64,000 nt of DNA from Patiria miniata (lineage: Eukaryota > Echinodermata > Asteroidea > Valvatida > Asterinidae), in assembly GCF_015706575.1 (NCBI RefSeq), contig NW_024037048.1, forward strand, positions 18,245,512 through 18,309,511. Reading direction: 5' to 3'. This document shows positions 10,960 through 21,798 of the stretch, one piece after another. Position numbers and translations under genes: made by a program. The notes beneath the pieces are model-generated. The model was not told the DNA's origin and did no database searches. It saw only the letters and a program-made list of their open reading frames with translations. Numbering within the stretch: the first letter of the stretch is position 1; each line of letters opens with the position of its first letter.

Positions 10960-12150
10960 TTTTTTGCATGACCAATCATCTAGCCAGAATTCAATTCAAT
11001 GCGTCTCTTAATGTTTTGAGATAGCGTGTCTACATGAACTATCGTTTCTGTGCAAGAGTGAGGCAAATGTTCTGTTTGGACTGTGACTGCAGCCCATAGC
11101 CAAGTTTTACTCCGTGTTGACGCAAGACACTGCTGATGGGGAGAAAAACAATATTTTGTCTCAATCTTCTGTCTTGTTTGTCTATTTGTCATGACCAGCC
11201 ATTTGGCCACAATTCAATTCGATGCATCACTTAATTTTTGAGATAGCGTGCCCAGCTGGACTATCGTTTCTGTGCAAAAGTGAGGCAAATGTTCTGTTTG
11301 GACTGCAACTGCAGCCGATCACCAAGTTTTTCTCCGTGTTGCGAAACAAGACACTGTTGAGGGAAAGCAAAACAATATTTTGTCTCAATCTTCTGACTTG
11401 TTTGTCTATTTGTCATGACCAATCATCTGGCCACAATACAATGCGATGCATCACTTAATTTTTGAGATAGCGTGTCCAGCTTGACTATCATTTATGTGCA
11501 AAAGTGAGGCAAATGTTCTGTTTGGACTGTGACTGCAGCCTATAGACAAGTTTTTCTCCGTGTTGCGACACAAGACAATGTTAAGGGAGAGCATAACAAT
11601 ATTTTTGTCTCAATCTGCTGTCTTGTTTGTATATTTTTCAAAACCAGTCATCTGGCAACAATTCAATTCAATGCGTCATGTAATTTTTGTGATAGTGTGT
11701 CCAGCTGGACTATCGTTTCTGTGCAAAAGTGAGGCAAATGTTCTGTTTGGACTGTGACTGCAGCCTATAGCCAAGTTTTTCTCCGTGTTGACGGAGGGCA
11801 CTGCTGATGGTGAGAAAAACAATATTTTGTCTCAATCTTGTCTTGTTTGTTTATTTGTCATGACCAGTCATCTAGCTAAAATTCAATTCGATGCATCACT
11901 TAATTTCTGAGATAGAGTGTACGTCCAGCTTGACTATCATTTATGTGCAAAAGTGAGGCAATTGTTCTGTTTGGACTGCGTCTGCAACCCATCGCCAAGT
12001 TTTTCTCCGTGTTGTGACACAAGACAATGTTGAGGGAGAGCAAAACAATGTTTTGTCTCAATCTTCTGTCTTGTTTGTCTTTTTTTCATGACCAATTATC
12101 TGGCCACAAGTCAATTCGATGCATCACTTAATTTTTGAAATAGCTTGTCC
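10960..12150. repeat. ~224-bp tandem satellite, about five copies
   Basis: The phrase GAGGCAAATGTTCTGTTTGG recurs near 11060, 11282, 11506, 11731 and 11955, a spacing of 222-225 bp. Each unit also carries GAGATAGCGTGTCCAGCT, CAAGTTTTTCTCCGTGTTG, ACAATATTTTGTCTCAATCT and CATGACCA. Because the unit is not a multiple of three, the short frames that repeat here are by-products rather than genes. Confidence 0.9.
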
Positions 12151-13242
12151 AGTACAGTACATTTATGATTGCCAATGAAGGATATGTTTTATTTATGAGA
12201 TTATAGCATTACACTTGAAACCACCTTTCATCATATCAATCCAAATATTGTTAACATTGTAATTGACCTTTAACAAAAACGGTGTAATTTTGCGACAGTC
12301 ACATGCACACTACATTGTTTCTTTTCAGTGAAAAGTTCAGGCTTTTAAAGTAGCTCTACCCGCATTGTTTGGTTTACTAGTTTAAACAATGTAACCACTT
12401 GATTTTCTATTTCGCTGTCGGACGTTTCACGCCGTCAGAGAAAAAAATTATCAGCTTTATTTTAGATTCGAGGGATTTATTGGGCTCTTAAATAGTTCGA
12501 AATTTTTGTAACATCAAAATTCTCTAATTAAACGTGGGCGGATCGTTTCGATAGATGTCTCCATCATTACAAAGTGCAAAGCTTTCATATTGCTAGAAAA
12601 AAATAGGAATTTCAAAACAAAATGTATTTTTCATTGTCAAAACTCATGGGCAAGCAACTATAAACTGATCACTTAATTCCGGTTATGCCATTCTACTTGT
12701 CCGGTATAGCGCCCTCTGTTGAAAATTTGAAGAGCTCCCTGACCATACAGTTACCAACTCGCCCTCTTACCAACTCGCCCCACTTGTTTGCCCCAAACGG
12801 GAAAGGTCAATAGAGGGCGCCACTCATCTTATCAATAGAGGGCGCTGTTTATCGAATCTATAGAGGGCGCAGTTCTTTTATCAGTTGACAGCTGGCGCCA
12901 GATATCACCACATGGGGAAATTGCAACGTGATCCACAACTCGTTTTGGGGAAAGGTAAATTTCAGAGTAAAATACAGGATTCTTTAGGAGCAGTTATTCA
13001 AGATCAGCGTAGTAAGACACTCGTAACGTGAACGTATAGTTTTGTCCCATTCTGACTAATAAAAACGTAATAAATTATGCTGGCATGGCTGGCAAAAAAA
13101 ATGTCAGTTAAGTTAGGCCTAGGGCTAGGCTAGGCCTTGTTTGAGTTTGCATGGACAGTCCCTAATTTTCAGAAGAATTGCTCCTTTAGTACACGTCCAG
13201 CAAATACCAACTCACGCTTTATTTAGCCGTTATAAATTGAAT
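12151..13242. other. Intergenic, motif-bearing
   Basis: No gene recognised. AT-rich sequence with a cluster of AGAGGGCGC motifs (see 12709-12873) and a TAGGCCTAGGGCTAGGC simple stretch near 13115-13135, a composition common in echinoderm and hemichordate DNA. Confidence 0.5.
12709..12873. promoter_or_regulatory. Cluster of CTCF-like AGAGGGCGC motifs
   Basis: Three plus-strand copies of (T)ATAGAGGGCGC lie within about 65 bp (near 12810, 12835 and 12863), with an inverted GCGCCCTCT at about 12710. The animal CTCF core is close to CCASYAGRGGGCGC, and these match its 3' half. Single copies occur elsewhere in the window (near 3757, 23660, 27068, 30585, 49280, 56195). Alternatively the motif is the end of a dispersed repeat. 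Confidence 0.35.
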
Positions 13243-13645
13243 GTCATGGCCTAGCATTTAAGAGCACCGGACTCATGTTCTGGTGTTTCAGAGGCAACAA
13301 TGTCACGTGGGTTCGAGCCCGCCGGCGGACACTTGTGCTTAAGCAAGGCACTTGACCATTCTTGCTTTGTCCTTCGGATGGGACATAAAGCTGTAGGCCC
13401 GTGTGTTGTATAATGCACGTTAAAGACTTGTTCGCTAAGTAAGAGAAGGGGTTCGCCCCGGTGTCCTGGCAGTGGCCGCAGCAACTTATAATAAACCAAT
13501 GGAAGGTGCTACATAATGGTTTCATATTTCTCATGTACTTCATTCATCTAATAATAGACATAACTGCCAGCGCCTTGAGTACCTATACTCCGTTGCGATA
13601 ATGCCTGAATAGGCTTCTGCAACGTAACCATACAGATACAGATAA
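13243..13645 (+). mobile_element. tRNA-derived SINE-like element
   Basis: The head has an A-box-like TGGCCTAGCATTTAAGAGC and a good B box, GGGTTCGAGCCC, at 13309-13320, the spacing of an internal RNA polymerase III promoter. A unique body follows (CTTAAGCAAGGCACTTGACC; CCTTCGGATGGGACATAAAG; AATGCACGTTAAAGAC), resembling bodies widespread in marine-animal SINEs. The tail contains a short run of ATACAG/ATACAGATA repeats. The length of ~400 bp fits a SINE; target duplications were not resolved. Confidence 0.75.
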
Positions 13646-13810
13646 AAGTGCCTTTCTGTTATCCTACGGTTTTCATAGAAATTGATGACGTGCATGCCAT
13701 GAGCAGCCAGTGATGCAAGACACAGAGTCAGAGGAATGCAGCATATGATGCAATTGATGGCAGTACAGATAGCAGGTTGATCTCCAATGGGCAGCAGACA
13801 TGGAAAGAAT

Positions 13811-13968
13811 GTTGCAACCTGACGCCACTTCAGCGGTACAAAGTCTATGGTGAGTCAAGAATATTGAAGTATTTCCTAACATTAAAATTGCAAATGTTTC
13901 TTAGTCCTAGATTCATGTCTTAGCATAATTTTTGCAATGACTGTCCTTCATTGAGATGATGTATGAGG
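13811..13968. mobile_element. Partial MITE, GTTGCAACCTGACG family
   Basis: Begins GTTGCAACCTGACGCCACTT and matches, in inverted orientation, the complete element at 34543-34722, sharing TATTTCCTAACA and GATTCATGTCT segments. The far end runs into the next element without the expected second terminus, so this copy is truncated. Confidence 0.65.
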
Positions 13969-14002
13969 AAAACGGCAGAGTCATATTCTTTTTTTTTGGC
14001 CT

Positions 14003-14528
14003 AATAGAGAGTCGGGAACTAGGACGTACAGCTTTTATGGGCGGAAACCAGTTCAAGCTAGTTCCCGATTGTCTTATACCATTTGAAATCCACTTGTGTT
14101 CACAAGCGAGATCCAGTCTACTCATTATCATAATCGATGCTTCCGCTCGGTAACAGAATCGCACTCGGGATATGGGGACCATTGAATGTACGCTGGGCAT
14201 GAAGACTACATCACGTCGTTCAAACATTAACACAAGTCGGAAATTTAACGTGTTTATGATCCCGAGGGGAGCTCTCAGAATTGAACGAGAAATTTCACTT
14301 TTCTTCCGGATCGTAAGTAAACTTCAGTACAACCATTTTAATCATCGATGTCTATTTGTACCTCAGGTGGCCTATCTAGTAATTGGGAGGCCATTTTGAG
14401 GGTGAAATCTGCATGTTAAAAAGACGATAAGTTGGGTCCAAGCATGGTCCAAGTTACTCGGACTACTGTAAGTGTAGTCCGAAAATTTGGGACTCTCAAT
14501 ACTGTGTATGAGAGTCCCAAAACTTATG
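14003..14528. mobile_element. Half of a large foldback element (SD1 copy 1)
   Basis: Matches the right half of the long palindrome at 57080-58296, including AGCTAGTTCCCGATTGTCTT, the GGTCCAAGTTACTCGGACTA end and the adjoining TAGTCCGAAAATTTGGGACT unit with its GGGACTCTCA/TGAGAGTCCC hairpin. The left arm is lacking here. The left edge of segmental duplication 1 therefore falls inside this element. Confidence 0.75.
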
Positions 14529-15146
14529 GTATTGAAAACATGCAAAGCAAGAAAATAGACTGGCACCTGAAACAACCAGTCCAACACAGCTTCAGTACTG
14601 CATCAATCAACCATGCCAAAAGAATTTAAGAAACACGTGGCATGAAGCGGGAACTAGTCTCAATTTACTACACATTTCTCTGTAGTCAAGCCACCAGACT
14701 ATTGACACTGAATGAAGAGGTCAGTCTTTTCAAATAGTTGGACCATATGGTCATGATGGTTGGACATGTACCAGTCTAGTATTTAGTCCAATTTTGAAAT
14801 CACTTGACTTCCCTCTCATGTGCAAAACATTGAAGAAAAATCTCCTTTGAAAATTGAATTGAGTCTCCAAACTTGGTTGGTGAAATACTGAGGACATTTT
14901 CTTTGCCCGTTTTGTTTTGCACGTTTCAGAGCACTCCAGAGCCCTGTCTGCTGTAAGTGTAACTTAGCCCTAGTCCTAGCCCAGGTTGGACTCTGTTGTG
15001 TACACGCAACGGAGTCCAGGGTATGAATCTCTCCTGCCATAGCGAAAAAAGTTTTAACACATTTAGTATTAGTAAATATTGCTTGAGATTATTTATGCTG
15101 ATTGAATTTTTCCATTCTTTGGGTAATATATTTTTTTTTTCATTAG

Positions 15147-15219
15147 AAAATTGACGTGGCAGGTCACACAGTGGATGATTTGGTGAGCAAGACAATAGAA
15201 TACCTTCAGCCCAATCCAG
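15147..15219 (+). CDS. SH3GL: Endophilin exon: KIDVAGHTVDDL...TIEYLQPNP
   Basis: 73-nt exon between CATTAG and G|GTAAGAA, encoding 24 residues plus one base (phase 1 out). The TIEYLQPNP motif is the signature just before the helix-1 insert of endophilin A. One difference from copy 2: DDLVSK here, DDLVNK there. Confidence 0.9.
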
Positions 15220-15849
15220 GTAAGAACCAAAATTGCAACATCGTTGACGCTAACCTTCCCAAATCCTCCAAAATTCTATTTGCAAAATGTAGGCTTTTGC
15301 AGGATTGAGGCTATATGGCAAAAATGTGTGCCTGATTTATGAGGATGCACTGTGTCAAGGTCTTGGGCCGGATCTTGTGATGTTCCCTGAGCTCAGGGAA
15401 CCAGACTAGCTGGCTTGCATCCATTCACGGATGTGTAACCGCTTGCAAAAAAAATGCGGACTAAATAAATTGGGTAAATTGGGGTACTATTTGGACAAAT
15501 CAGTTTCTTCCAATGATGGTTGGCCGACCATCTTTTGAAATCAGTACAAAAATTCCACTTTTCTTTAAAATGACAGCACACCAGGTGCCATGATTTCACA
15601 GGATGTCTGAGACTGTCATTCACCTACAGTCAAGTAAAGTATTTCATAATAATTTGGTAGTTTTGTTTGTTGATGTTTGCAAATGTCGTATATTACCTTT
15701 AATTGTAACCTTTGGAATAATTACGTTTGGGGTGACTATAGAACACTGGTTTGAATCGGGTCTAAGTATTCACTTCAAACAAACCAAATAGAGATAGATC
15801 TTCTATTTGTGTGCTGACCCTAATCAATTGTATTGTCTTTCCTGAACAG

Positions 15850-15975
15850 TCTCCAGAGCCATGAGCAAAGTCCGTGGTCAGAACAAAGGAGGAACCAAGC
15901 CTCAACAACCCGTAGGATTCCTGGGAGAAGTCATGCTGAAGAACGGCAGAGAATTAGGAGAAGATTCAACGTTTG
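15850..15975 (+). CDS. SH3GL: Endophilin helix-1-insert exon, first copy
   Basis: 126 nt, phase 1 to phase 1, between TCCTGAACAG and G|GTGAGCA. Encodes VSRAMSKVRGQNKGG, then KPQQPVGFLGEVMLKNGREL and GEDSTF. Compared with vertebrate and fly endophilin A it lacks about seven residues between RA and MSK, in the membrane-inserting helix. A synonymous second copy is at 18508-18633. Confidence 0.9.
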
Positions 15976-16430
15976 GTGAGCAAGCTTCAAAATGTATTCT
16001 CTTTCCTTCTGTGGTAGACTGATCATAAAGCTCTCAAAAAGGTGCTCTAATCAGTATTCCAATCCACCAACATAGTACCATGAGTATTGTGTAATTTATG
16101 TAGGGCCCAGCACTTCAGATATATGCAAGGCCAAGTAAGGAAATAAACCAGTTTCTCGTACCTGCCCGCTGCCTTTTTTGCACCCACTTTTTTATTTTTT
16201 TATTTTTTTTTATTTATAAATGCATACATTTGCAATATACAGGTGAGTCAAAAAAGACAAAACCCAAATGGCAGGACCAATTTTTGAATGAAGTTTTGCC
16301 TGTAGCACTTTCCAAATCTAGGATATGAAAGCCCAATCAATGAGCTTTGTATTAACACAATAAAAGCTTTCCTGTTTTAGGGATTATAAAAGATGGATTT
16401 TGTTATGTTTTTGTTTTTGTTTGGATACAG

Positions 16431-16565
16431 GTACAGCGATGGTCGAGATGGAAGAATCACTGAGGCAACTTTCTGAAGTCAAGGACGCCTTCGATTTGAA
16501 CGTCAGACAGAACTTCCTGGATCCCCTGGATCATCTCAAGAACAAAGATCTGAAGGAGATGGAAC
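16431..16565 (+). pseudogene. SH3GL: Endophilin LRQLSEVKDAF exon, first copy (damaged 3' end)
   Basis: Acceptor GGATACAG; encodes TAMVEMEESLRQLSEVKDAF and continues to DPLDHLKNKDLKEM. Where intact copies end GAGATCAAC|GTGAG, this reads GAGATGGAAC|GTGAG, one base longer (135 against 134 nt). Use of that donor would put the following HHRKKLQG exon out of frame. The following intron matches that after 20214, pairing it with the 20082 copy. Confidence 0.85.
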
Positions 16566-17089
16566 GTGAGTTCCATCTTACAAAATCTAACATCACCCAT
16601 TATCTGGTTGATTCTGATAGAATCAGGACTGTGTTGCACAGCCACGTTTGGGGAAATTCAAGCACAAATTAGGGAAAATGGAAAAGCATAAAGCCACGTC
16701 AGAATGAAGTGGCTACGGCTAATACATTAGTTGCACCTATGGCAGCAGATGAAGCCACTTCCCATGTGGGCTAGTGTTAGTCGTAGCCATGTCATGCTCA
16801 CTAACAGAAGGGTTAACCAGGTTACTGGAAATTACATTCTCATATAGCGTAATCCGGCAAACAAAATTAGCAGCCATTTTGAGGTCGCGCCACGACTACG
16901 TGCACGCGTTCTTAAAGACGAGGCTCGCAAATGTTTTGGTCAAAGGAGTCCGGAGTGCGCGATTCACGTGAGCCTAGTGCCTTCGCAGAACCACCTGAAC
17001 ATGCTGAAAGAGGTTGTCCCCAAATTAGTCTATGCTACCCCTAACGAAGAAATTTAAACTGAAAAAAAATGTGAAATTCTTGTACTGGT

Positions 17090-17300
17090 TGTTCACGGTA
17101 GAGTAGATCATTTGCAGCTGTCGAAAAAGTAATTGACAACATTAATTTTGAAAAGCATACTTTGGTTTAAAGATAGTAATGGCTCTGAACTGCCTGTGAA
17201 ATTATTCTTTCTTGCATGCTGTCATTTTGAAGAAAACAATTAAAGAAGGTTGTTTCCAAAGATGCGTCTAAAGATGCATTTTCGGACCTTGTACCATTAT
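17090..17300. repeat. Dispersed repeat shared with 55640-55810
   Basis: Both places share CATTTGCAGC, AAAGTAATTG/AAAGTAACTG, AAAGATAGTAA and a common CTGTGAAATTATTCTTTCT followed by GCTGTCATTTTGAAG. No coding content or element ends identified. Confidence 0.6.
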
Positions 17301-17334
17301 AGCAGATAACTTATGATCCGCACAACTAAGTTCT

Positions 17335-17885
17335 GATCATAATGCTTCACAGGGACAAGCTTTTGTCAAATCACAGACAAATTGCGACTATAGCAGATTA
17401 CGTACGATCAGCACTGCTCCGCATATGAGAAGGCTTGTGCTCTTGGTGATATGGGAGACGAAGTGAACCAGGGCAGGCCTGCATCCAGGGCGACCAGTCA
17501 ATGCAATAATCTGTGGCCTGTACAGGGAAATACAACCATCCACAAATTGAAAGGAAGAGGGAATAGAACCTGGGACCTCCGCATTGCCGTTCCAGTGCTC
17601 TACCAACTGAGCTACCAAGCTCCATCGTGTTTAGTCTCCCACTTTGTCAATGTCTATGTTAAGAATAGGCATTGGTCAGAGTTGTAATGACTCGAGTCGA
17701 CTCGAGTCACAATTTTATGCAAAATTTATGTTCACGATACTTTGCAAATACAGTACAGTACAGCAGCCGCTTGTAGTGTACAAACATACAACGTGTCACA
17801 GACTCCCGCCTTGTGGTTCTGGAACGCACAAAATCATATTCCGGAACCGGACTTTCATTGACTTTAAACGCATTTTACATACTTT
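17335..17885 (-). pseudogene. SLC12A: Inverted fragment: tRNA-like head plus one SLC12 exon
   Basis: The minus strand matches 28935-29465 over ~540 bp, including a palindrome ACTCGAGTCGACTCGAGT, a tRNA-like segment (17551-17623), a T-rich acceptor and the 112-nt exon at 17406-17517. The exon encodes ALTGRPGCRPALVHF and KSTSLLICGAVLI, the start of the SLC12 cytoplasmic C-terminal domain. The donor after the exon is GTACG rather than GTAAG as at 29401. It sits in reverse orientation in an endophilin intron, far from any other SLC12 exon, so it is a transposed and probably dead copy. Confidence 0.85.
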
Positions 17886-18507
17886 CACTGTTTAGTTCAT
17901 TGAATTTGAAAAATGATTGTAGGTGTTCAGGGAAAAATTTAGTTGGTGGGTTTTCGTCAATTTTGTAAAATTGGCTCTTATCTGCTTTTGCAAATGTACT
18001 CTTCAAATGCTTTACAAGGTCTTGGGCCTGATCTTGTGATGTTCCCTGAGCTCAGGGAACCAGACTAGCTGGCTTGCATCCATTCACGGATGTGAAACCG
18101 CTTGCAAAAAAAATGCGGACTAAATAAATTGGGTAAATTGGGGCACTATTTGGAAAAATCAGTTTCTTCCAATGATGGTTGGCCGACCATCTTTTGAAAT
18201 CAATACAAAAATTCCACTTTTCTTAAAATGACAGCACACCAGGTGCCATGATTTCACAGGATGTCTGAGACTGTCATTCACCTACAGTCAAGTAAAGTAT
18301 TTCATAATAATTTGGTAATTTTGTTTGTTGATGTTTGCAAATGTCGTATATTATCTTTAATTGTAACCTTTGGAATAATTACATTTGGGGTGACTATAGA
18401 ACACCGGTTTGAATCGGGTCTAAGTATTCACTTCAAACAAACCAAATAGAGATAGATCTTCTATTTGTGTGCTGACCCTAATCAATCGTATTGTCTTTCC
18501 TGAACAG

Positions 18508-18633
18508 TCTCCAGAGCCATGAGCAAAGTCCGTGGTCAGAACAAGGGAGGAACCAAGCCTCAACAACCCGTAGGATTCCTGGGAGAAGTCATGCTGAAGA
18601 ACGGCAGAGAATTAGGAGAAGATTCAACGTTTG
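18508..18633 (+). CDS. SH3GL: Endophilin helix-1-insert exon, second copy
   Basis: 126-nt copy of 15850-15975, with the same splice signals, phases and encoded residues. Because the exon is phase-symmetric, inclusion of either or both copies keeps frame. The surrounding intron is duplicated too, so this is a ~2.66-kb tandem duplication rather than exon-only copying. Confidence 0.9.
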
Positions 18634-18907
18634 GTGAGCAAGCTTCAAGATGTATTCTCTTTCCTTCTGTGGTAGACTGATCATAAAGCTCTCAAAAAGG
18701 TGCTCTAATCAGTGTTCCAATCCACCAACATAGAACCATGAGTATTGTGTAATTTATGTAGAGCCCAGCACTTCAGATATGCAAGGCCAAGTAAAGAAAT
18801 AAACCAGTTTCTCGTAGCTGTCCGCTGCCTTTTTTGCACCCACTTTTTATTTTTTTATTTTTTTTTATTTATAAATGCATACATTTGCAATATACAGGTG
18901 AGTCAAA

Positions 18908-19386
18908 AAAGATGAAACCCAAATGGCAGGACCAATTTTTGAATGAAGTTTTGCCTGTAGCACTTTCCAAATCTAGGATATGAAAGCCCAATCAATGAAC
19001 TTTCTTTTAGCACAAGAATCATTCAAATCACTCATGAACTTTTCAAGTTGCTTAATTTTCAACACAAACACTGTTTTAAAAGTTCTGTCCACGGATCACA
19101 AAAAGTGTTTTTTCAGTAAAATGAAAACAATTCACATGCATCCCTGTGAGAATTGTTTTCATTTTGCTGCAAGAACACTTCCTATTTTTGTGATGTGTGG
19201 ACAGAACTCTAAAACGGTGGTTGTGTTCAAAATTTCGTAACTTGAAAAGTACATGAGTGATTTGAATGATTCTTGTACTAAAAGAAAGTTTAATAACTGG
19301 GCTTTCATATATTCTGGATTTTGAAAGTGTTACAGGAAAAACTTCAAACAAAAATTGGTCCAGCCTTTTGTGTTTCGTTTTTTTAC
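18908..19386. mobile_element. Foldback element in endophilin intron
   Basis: A long palindrome: GAAACCCAAATGGCAGGACC on the left mirrors GGTCCAGCCTTTTGTGTTTC on the right, with CTGTAGCACTTTCCAAATCT mirrored by TTTTGAAAGTGTTACAG. Arms are ~235 bp, with no coding capacity. The counterpart in copy 2 is 60020-60492; a truncated left part is at 16250-16345. Confidence 0.8.
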
Positions 19387-19470
19387 TCGCCCTTTATTTG
19401 GCAAATTTGTCAATTGTCTGTTTATTTGTTTCCAACAATATTGTAGCTACATGTACAAGTACAGCAGATA

Positions 19471-19955
19471 GGCGATGGGATTGTGCCTTTGATGATACAA
19501 GCATGGCATTTGGCACACAGTCAGAGTATGTCATGAGAAAGATATTTGGCCATAGGGCCATCGCAGATTTGTCCTTTGAACAAATATAGACAAATCCGAT
19601 GGCAGCCATTTTCTGCGGTGGCGCAATGTTTGCGCGAGTCGCACTCAGGTAGGGGGCGTGCTCTAGGCTCCTTTGACCAATACGAATACCAAAATGCACG
19701 CGCGCCTCGTCTTTAAGAATGCGTTCAGTATGCGTGTGAGCGAGACACCACCGCAGTAAAAACCTGCTAATTCTGGTCGCCAGATTCCACTATAGGTAGA
19801 AAAATGACCAGTGGCAGCCATTTTGAAAATTTTGAAAATTGCTTGTTAACTAGCTTTTTTCAAAGGGCAAATCTGTGATGGCCCTTTAATAAGACATACT
19901 CTGACTGTGTGCCAAATGCCATGCTTGTATCATCAACTTTAGGCACAATTCTCCC
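19471..19955. mobile_element. Second foldback element in endophilin intron
   Basis: GGATTGTGCCTTTGATGATA followed by CAAGCATGGCATTTGGCACA is mirrored near 19875-19955 by TGTGCCAAATGCCATGCTTG and ATCATCAACTTTAGGCACAA. Arms are ~120 bp around a GC-rich centre with CGCGCGCCTCGTC. The same element is at 60586-61068. No target duplication established. Confidence 0.75.
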
Positions 19956-20081
19956 AAATATTTCCACTGAATAATGCATTTCATAGACCATCCCAGCTCC
20001 CGTGGTAAACATAGCCCAGCTGTTCTCATTTTGATGAAAACATCAGAACAATAAAATCTTGCATTTTTTTTTTGGATACAG

Positions 20082-20214
20082 GTACGGCGATGGTCAAGAT
20101 GAGCGAATCACTGAGGCAACTTCTGAAGTCAAGGAGGCCTTCGATCTGAACATCAGACAGAACTTCCTGGATCCCCTGGATCATCTCAAGAACAAAGATC
20201 TGAAGGAGATCAAC
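20082..20214 (+). pseudogene. SH3GL: Endophilin LRQLSEVKDAF exon, second copy (1-nt deletion)
   Basis: 133 nt instead of 134: intact copies read CAACTTTCTGAAG, this reads CAACTTCTGAAG, so the frame breaks within LRQLSEV. Splice signals are preserved. The homologous exon in copy 2 (61194-61326) has the same deletion, so the damage predates the segmental duplication. Confidence 0.9.
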
Positions 20215-20926
20215 GTGAGTTCCATCTTACAAAATCTAACATCATCCATTATCTGGTTGATTCTGATAGAATCAGGACTGTGTTGCACAGCCACGTTCGG
20301 GGAAATTCAAGCACAAATTAGGGAAAATGGAAAAGCGTAAAGCCACGTCAGAATGAAGTGGCTACGGCTAATACATTAGTTGCACCTATGGAAGCAGATG
20401 AAGCCACTTCCCATGTGGGCTAGTGTTAGTCGTAGCCATGTCATTCAGACATGGCTTATATGCTCACTAACAGAAGGGTTAACCAGGGTTACTGGAAATT
20501 ACATTCTCATACAGCGTAATCCGGCAAACAAAGTTAAAAGCCATTTTTGAGGTCGCGCCACGACTACGTGCACGCGTTCTTAAAGACGAGGCTCGCAAAT
20601 GTTTTGGTAGAAGGAGTCCGGAGTGCGCGATTCACGTGAGCCTAGTGCCTCCGCATTTATTCTGAGTTATCCTGTTCACAGACAAACCAAGGCCGATGAA
20701 AACATGTACCTCATGGTGGAGGTAAAAAAAAGCAGACAGGAAACCGTTTTTTTTTTAACTCTGTCTAATAATGCATTTCATAGACCATGCATTTCATAGA
20801 CAATCTCAGCTCCCAGGGTATACTTAGCACAGCTGTTTAGTTTTGGTGGAAACAACAGAACAATAAAATGTTGTTTTTTATAGGTATCATTAAAAAAAAA
20901 TTGTTTTGGTTATTTTTTGGATACAG

Positions 20927-21060
20927 CTACGGCGATGGTCGAGATGGGAGAATCACTTAGGCAACTTTCTGAAGTCAAGGGCGCCTTCGATCTGAACGTC
21001 AGACAGAACTTCCTGGATCCCCTGGATCATCTCAAGAACAAAGATCTGAAAGAGATCAAC
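20927..21060 (+). CDS. SH3GL: Endophilin LRQLSEVKGAF exon, third copy (intact)
   Basis: 134 nt from GGATACAG to AAC|GTGAGTT, phase 1 in and phase 0 out, encoding MVEMGESLRQLSEVKGAF and continuing to KNKDLKEIN. The usual KDAF aspartate is glycine here; copy 2 keeps KDAF. This is the only copy in locus 1 with both an open frame and the correct length. Confidence 0.9.
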
Positions 21061-21404
21061 GTGAGTTCCATCTTACAGAATCTGACAGAATTTGGTTGAT
21101 TTTGATAGAAGCAGGACTGTGTTGCACAGCCACCTGCGGGGAAATTTAGGCACAAATTGTGGCCAATCTGGAAAAAAATTGATACAAGACAAGTGATCGA
21201 TTACTGGTTGATTTGGGTTGTAACTTATGCCTGCGTACTTTGGGTCATTCGATAAATTTGGGGTCCACTTTTTTCCTGTCCCTGTTACATCTGACATCTG
21301 TGATTTTATAATTCTGATGCACTCCTTAATGCAGTCGTCCTCCAAGAGTGATTATGAATAGCAAACTACCTACACAACGAATACAAAATTGTTTAAAGTC
21401 ATTC

Positions 21405-21798
21405 TTAACCCTAACTCCCTGGGCATTTTTGCGATGATGCTGCAAAATCCTCCAACTGCCTCCATGTCAAAATTGCATGCAGCCTCAATCCTGCAAAATC
21501 CTCCATTATTTCTTGAATGTGATCCGTGGAAGAATGATCACTGCCTCAATCCTACAAAATCCTCCAGCAATCACTGTCAATATGTTGAGGCAGAGCCAGT
21601 GACATCCTGGAGCAGTGCAGAGGACTTCAAGTATAATTTATGCACAGCTGAGCATAAACAAACACAAGGCCCGGCCCAAGACCTTGACACAGTGCATCCT
21701 CCAAACTTAGCCACACATTTTTGCCCAACAGCCTCAATCCTGCAAAATCCTCCATTTTGCAAAGAGGATTTGGGAGGATTTGGGAAGGTTAGGGTTAA
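21405..21798. mobile_element. TTAA-flanked MITE with CTGCAAAATCCTCC repeats
   Basis: Bounded by TTAACCCTAACTCCC and GGTTAGGGTTAA. TTAA targets with CCCT-type ends are typical of piggyBac- or Kolobok-type MITEs. The interior repeats AATCCTGCAAAATCCTCC several times. A ~73-bp sequence (TTAATGCAGTC...GAAGTCATTC) directly repeats on both sides, more than the element's own TTAA duplication. Part of the right side is repeated inverted at 15243-15380, placing inverted repeats around the endophilin exons. Confidence 0.75.

Noticed and set aside
11222-11757. Repeated short frames in the 224-bp satellite
   Set aside because: The satellite unit is not a multiple of three and the frames start and stop with each unit.
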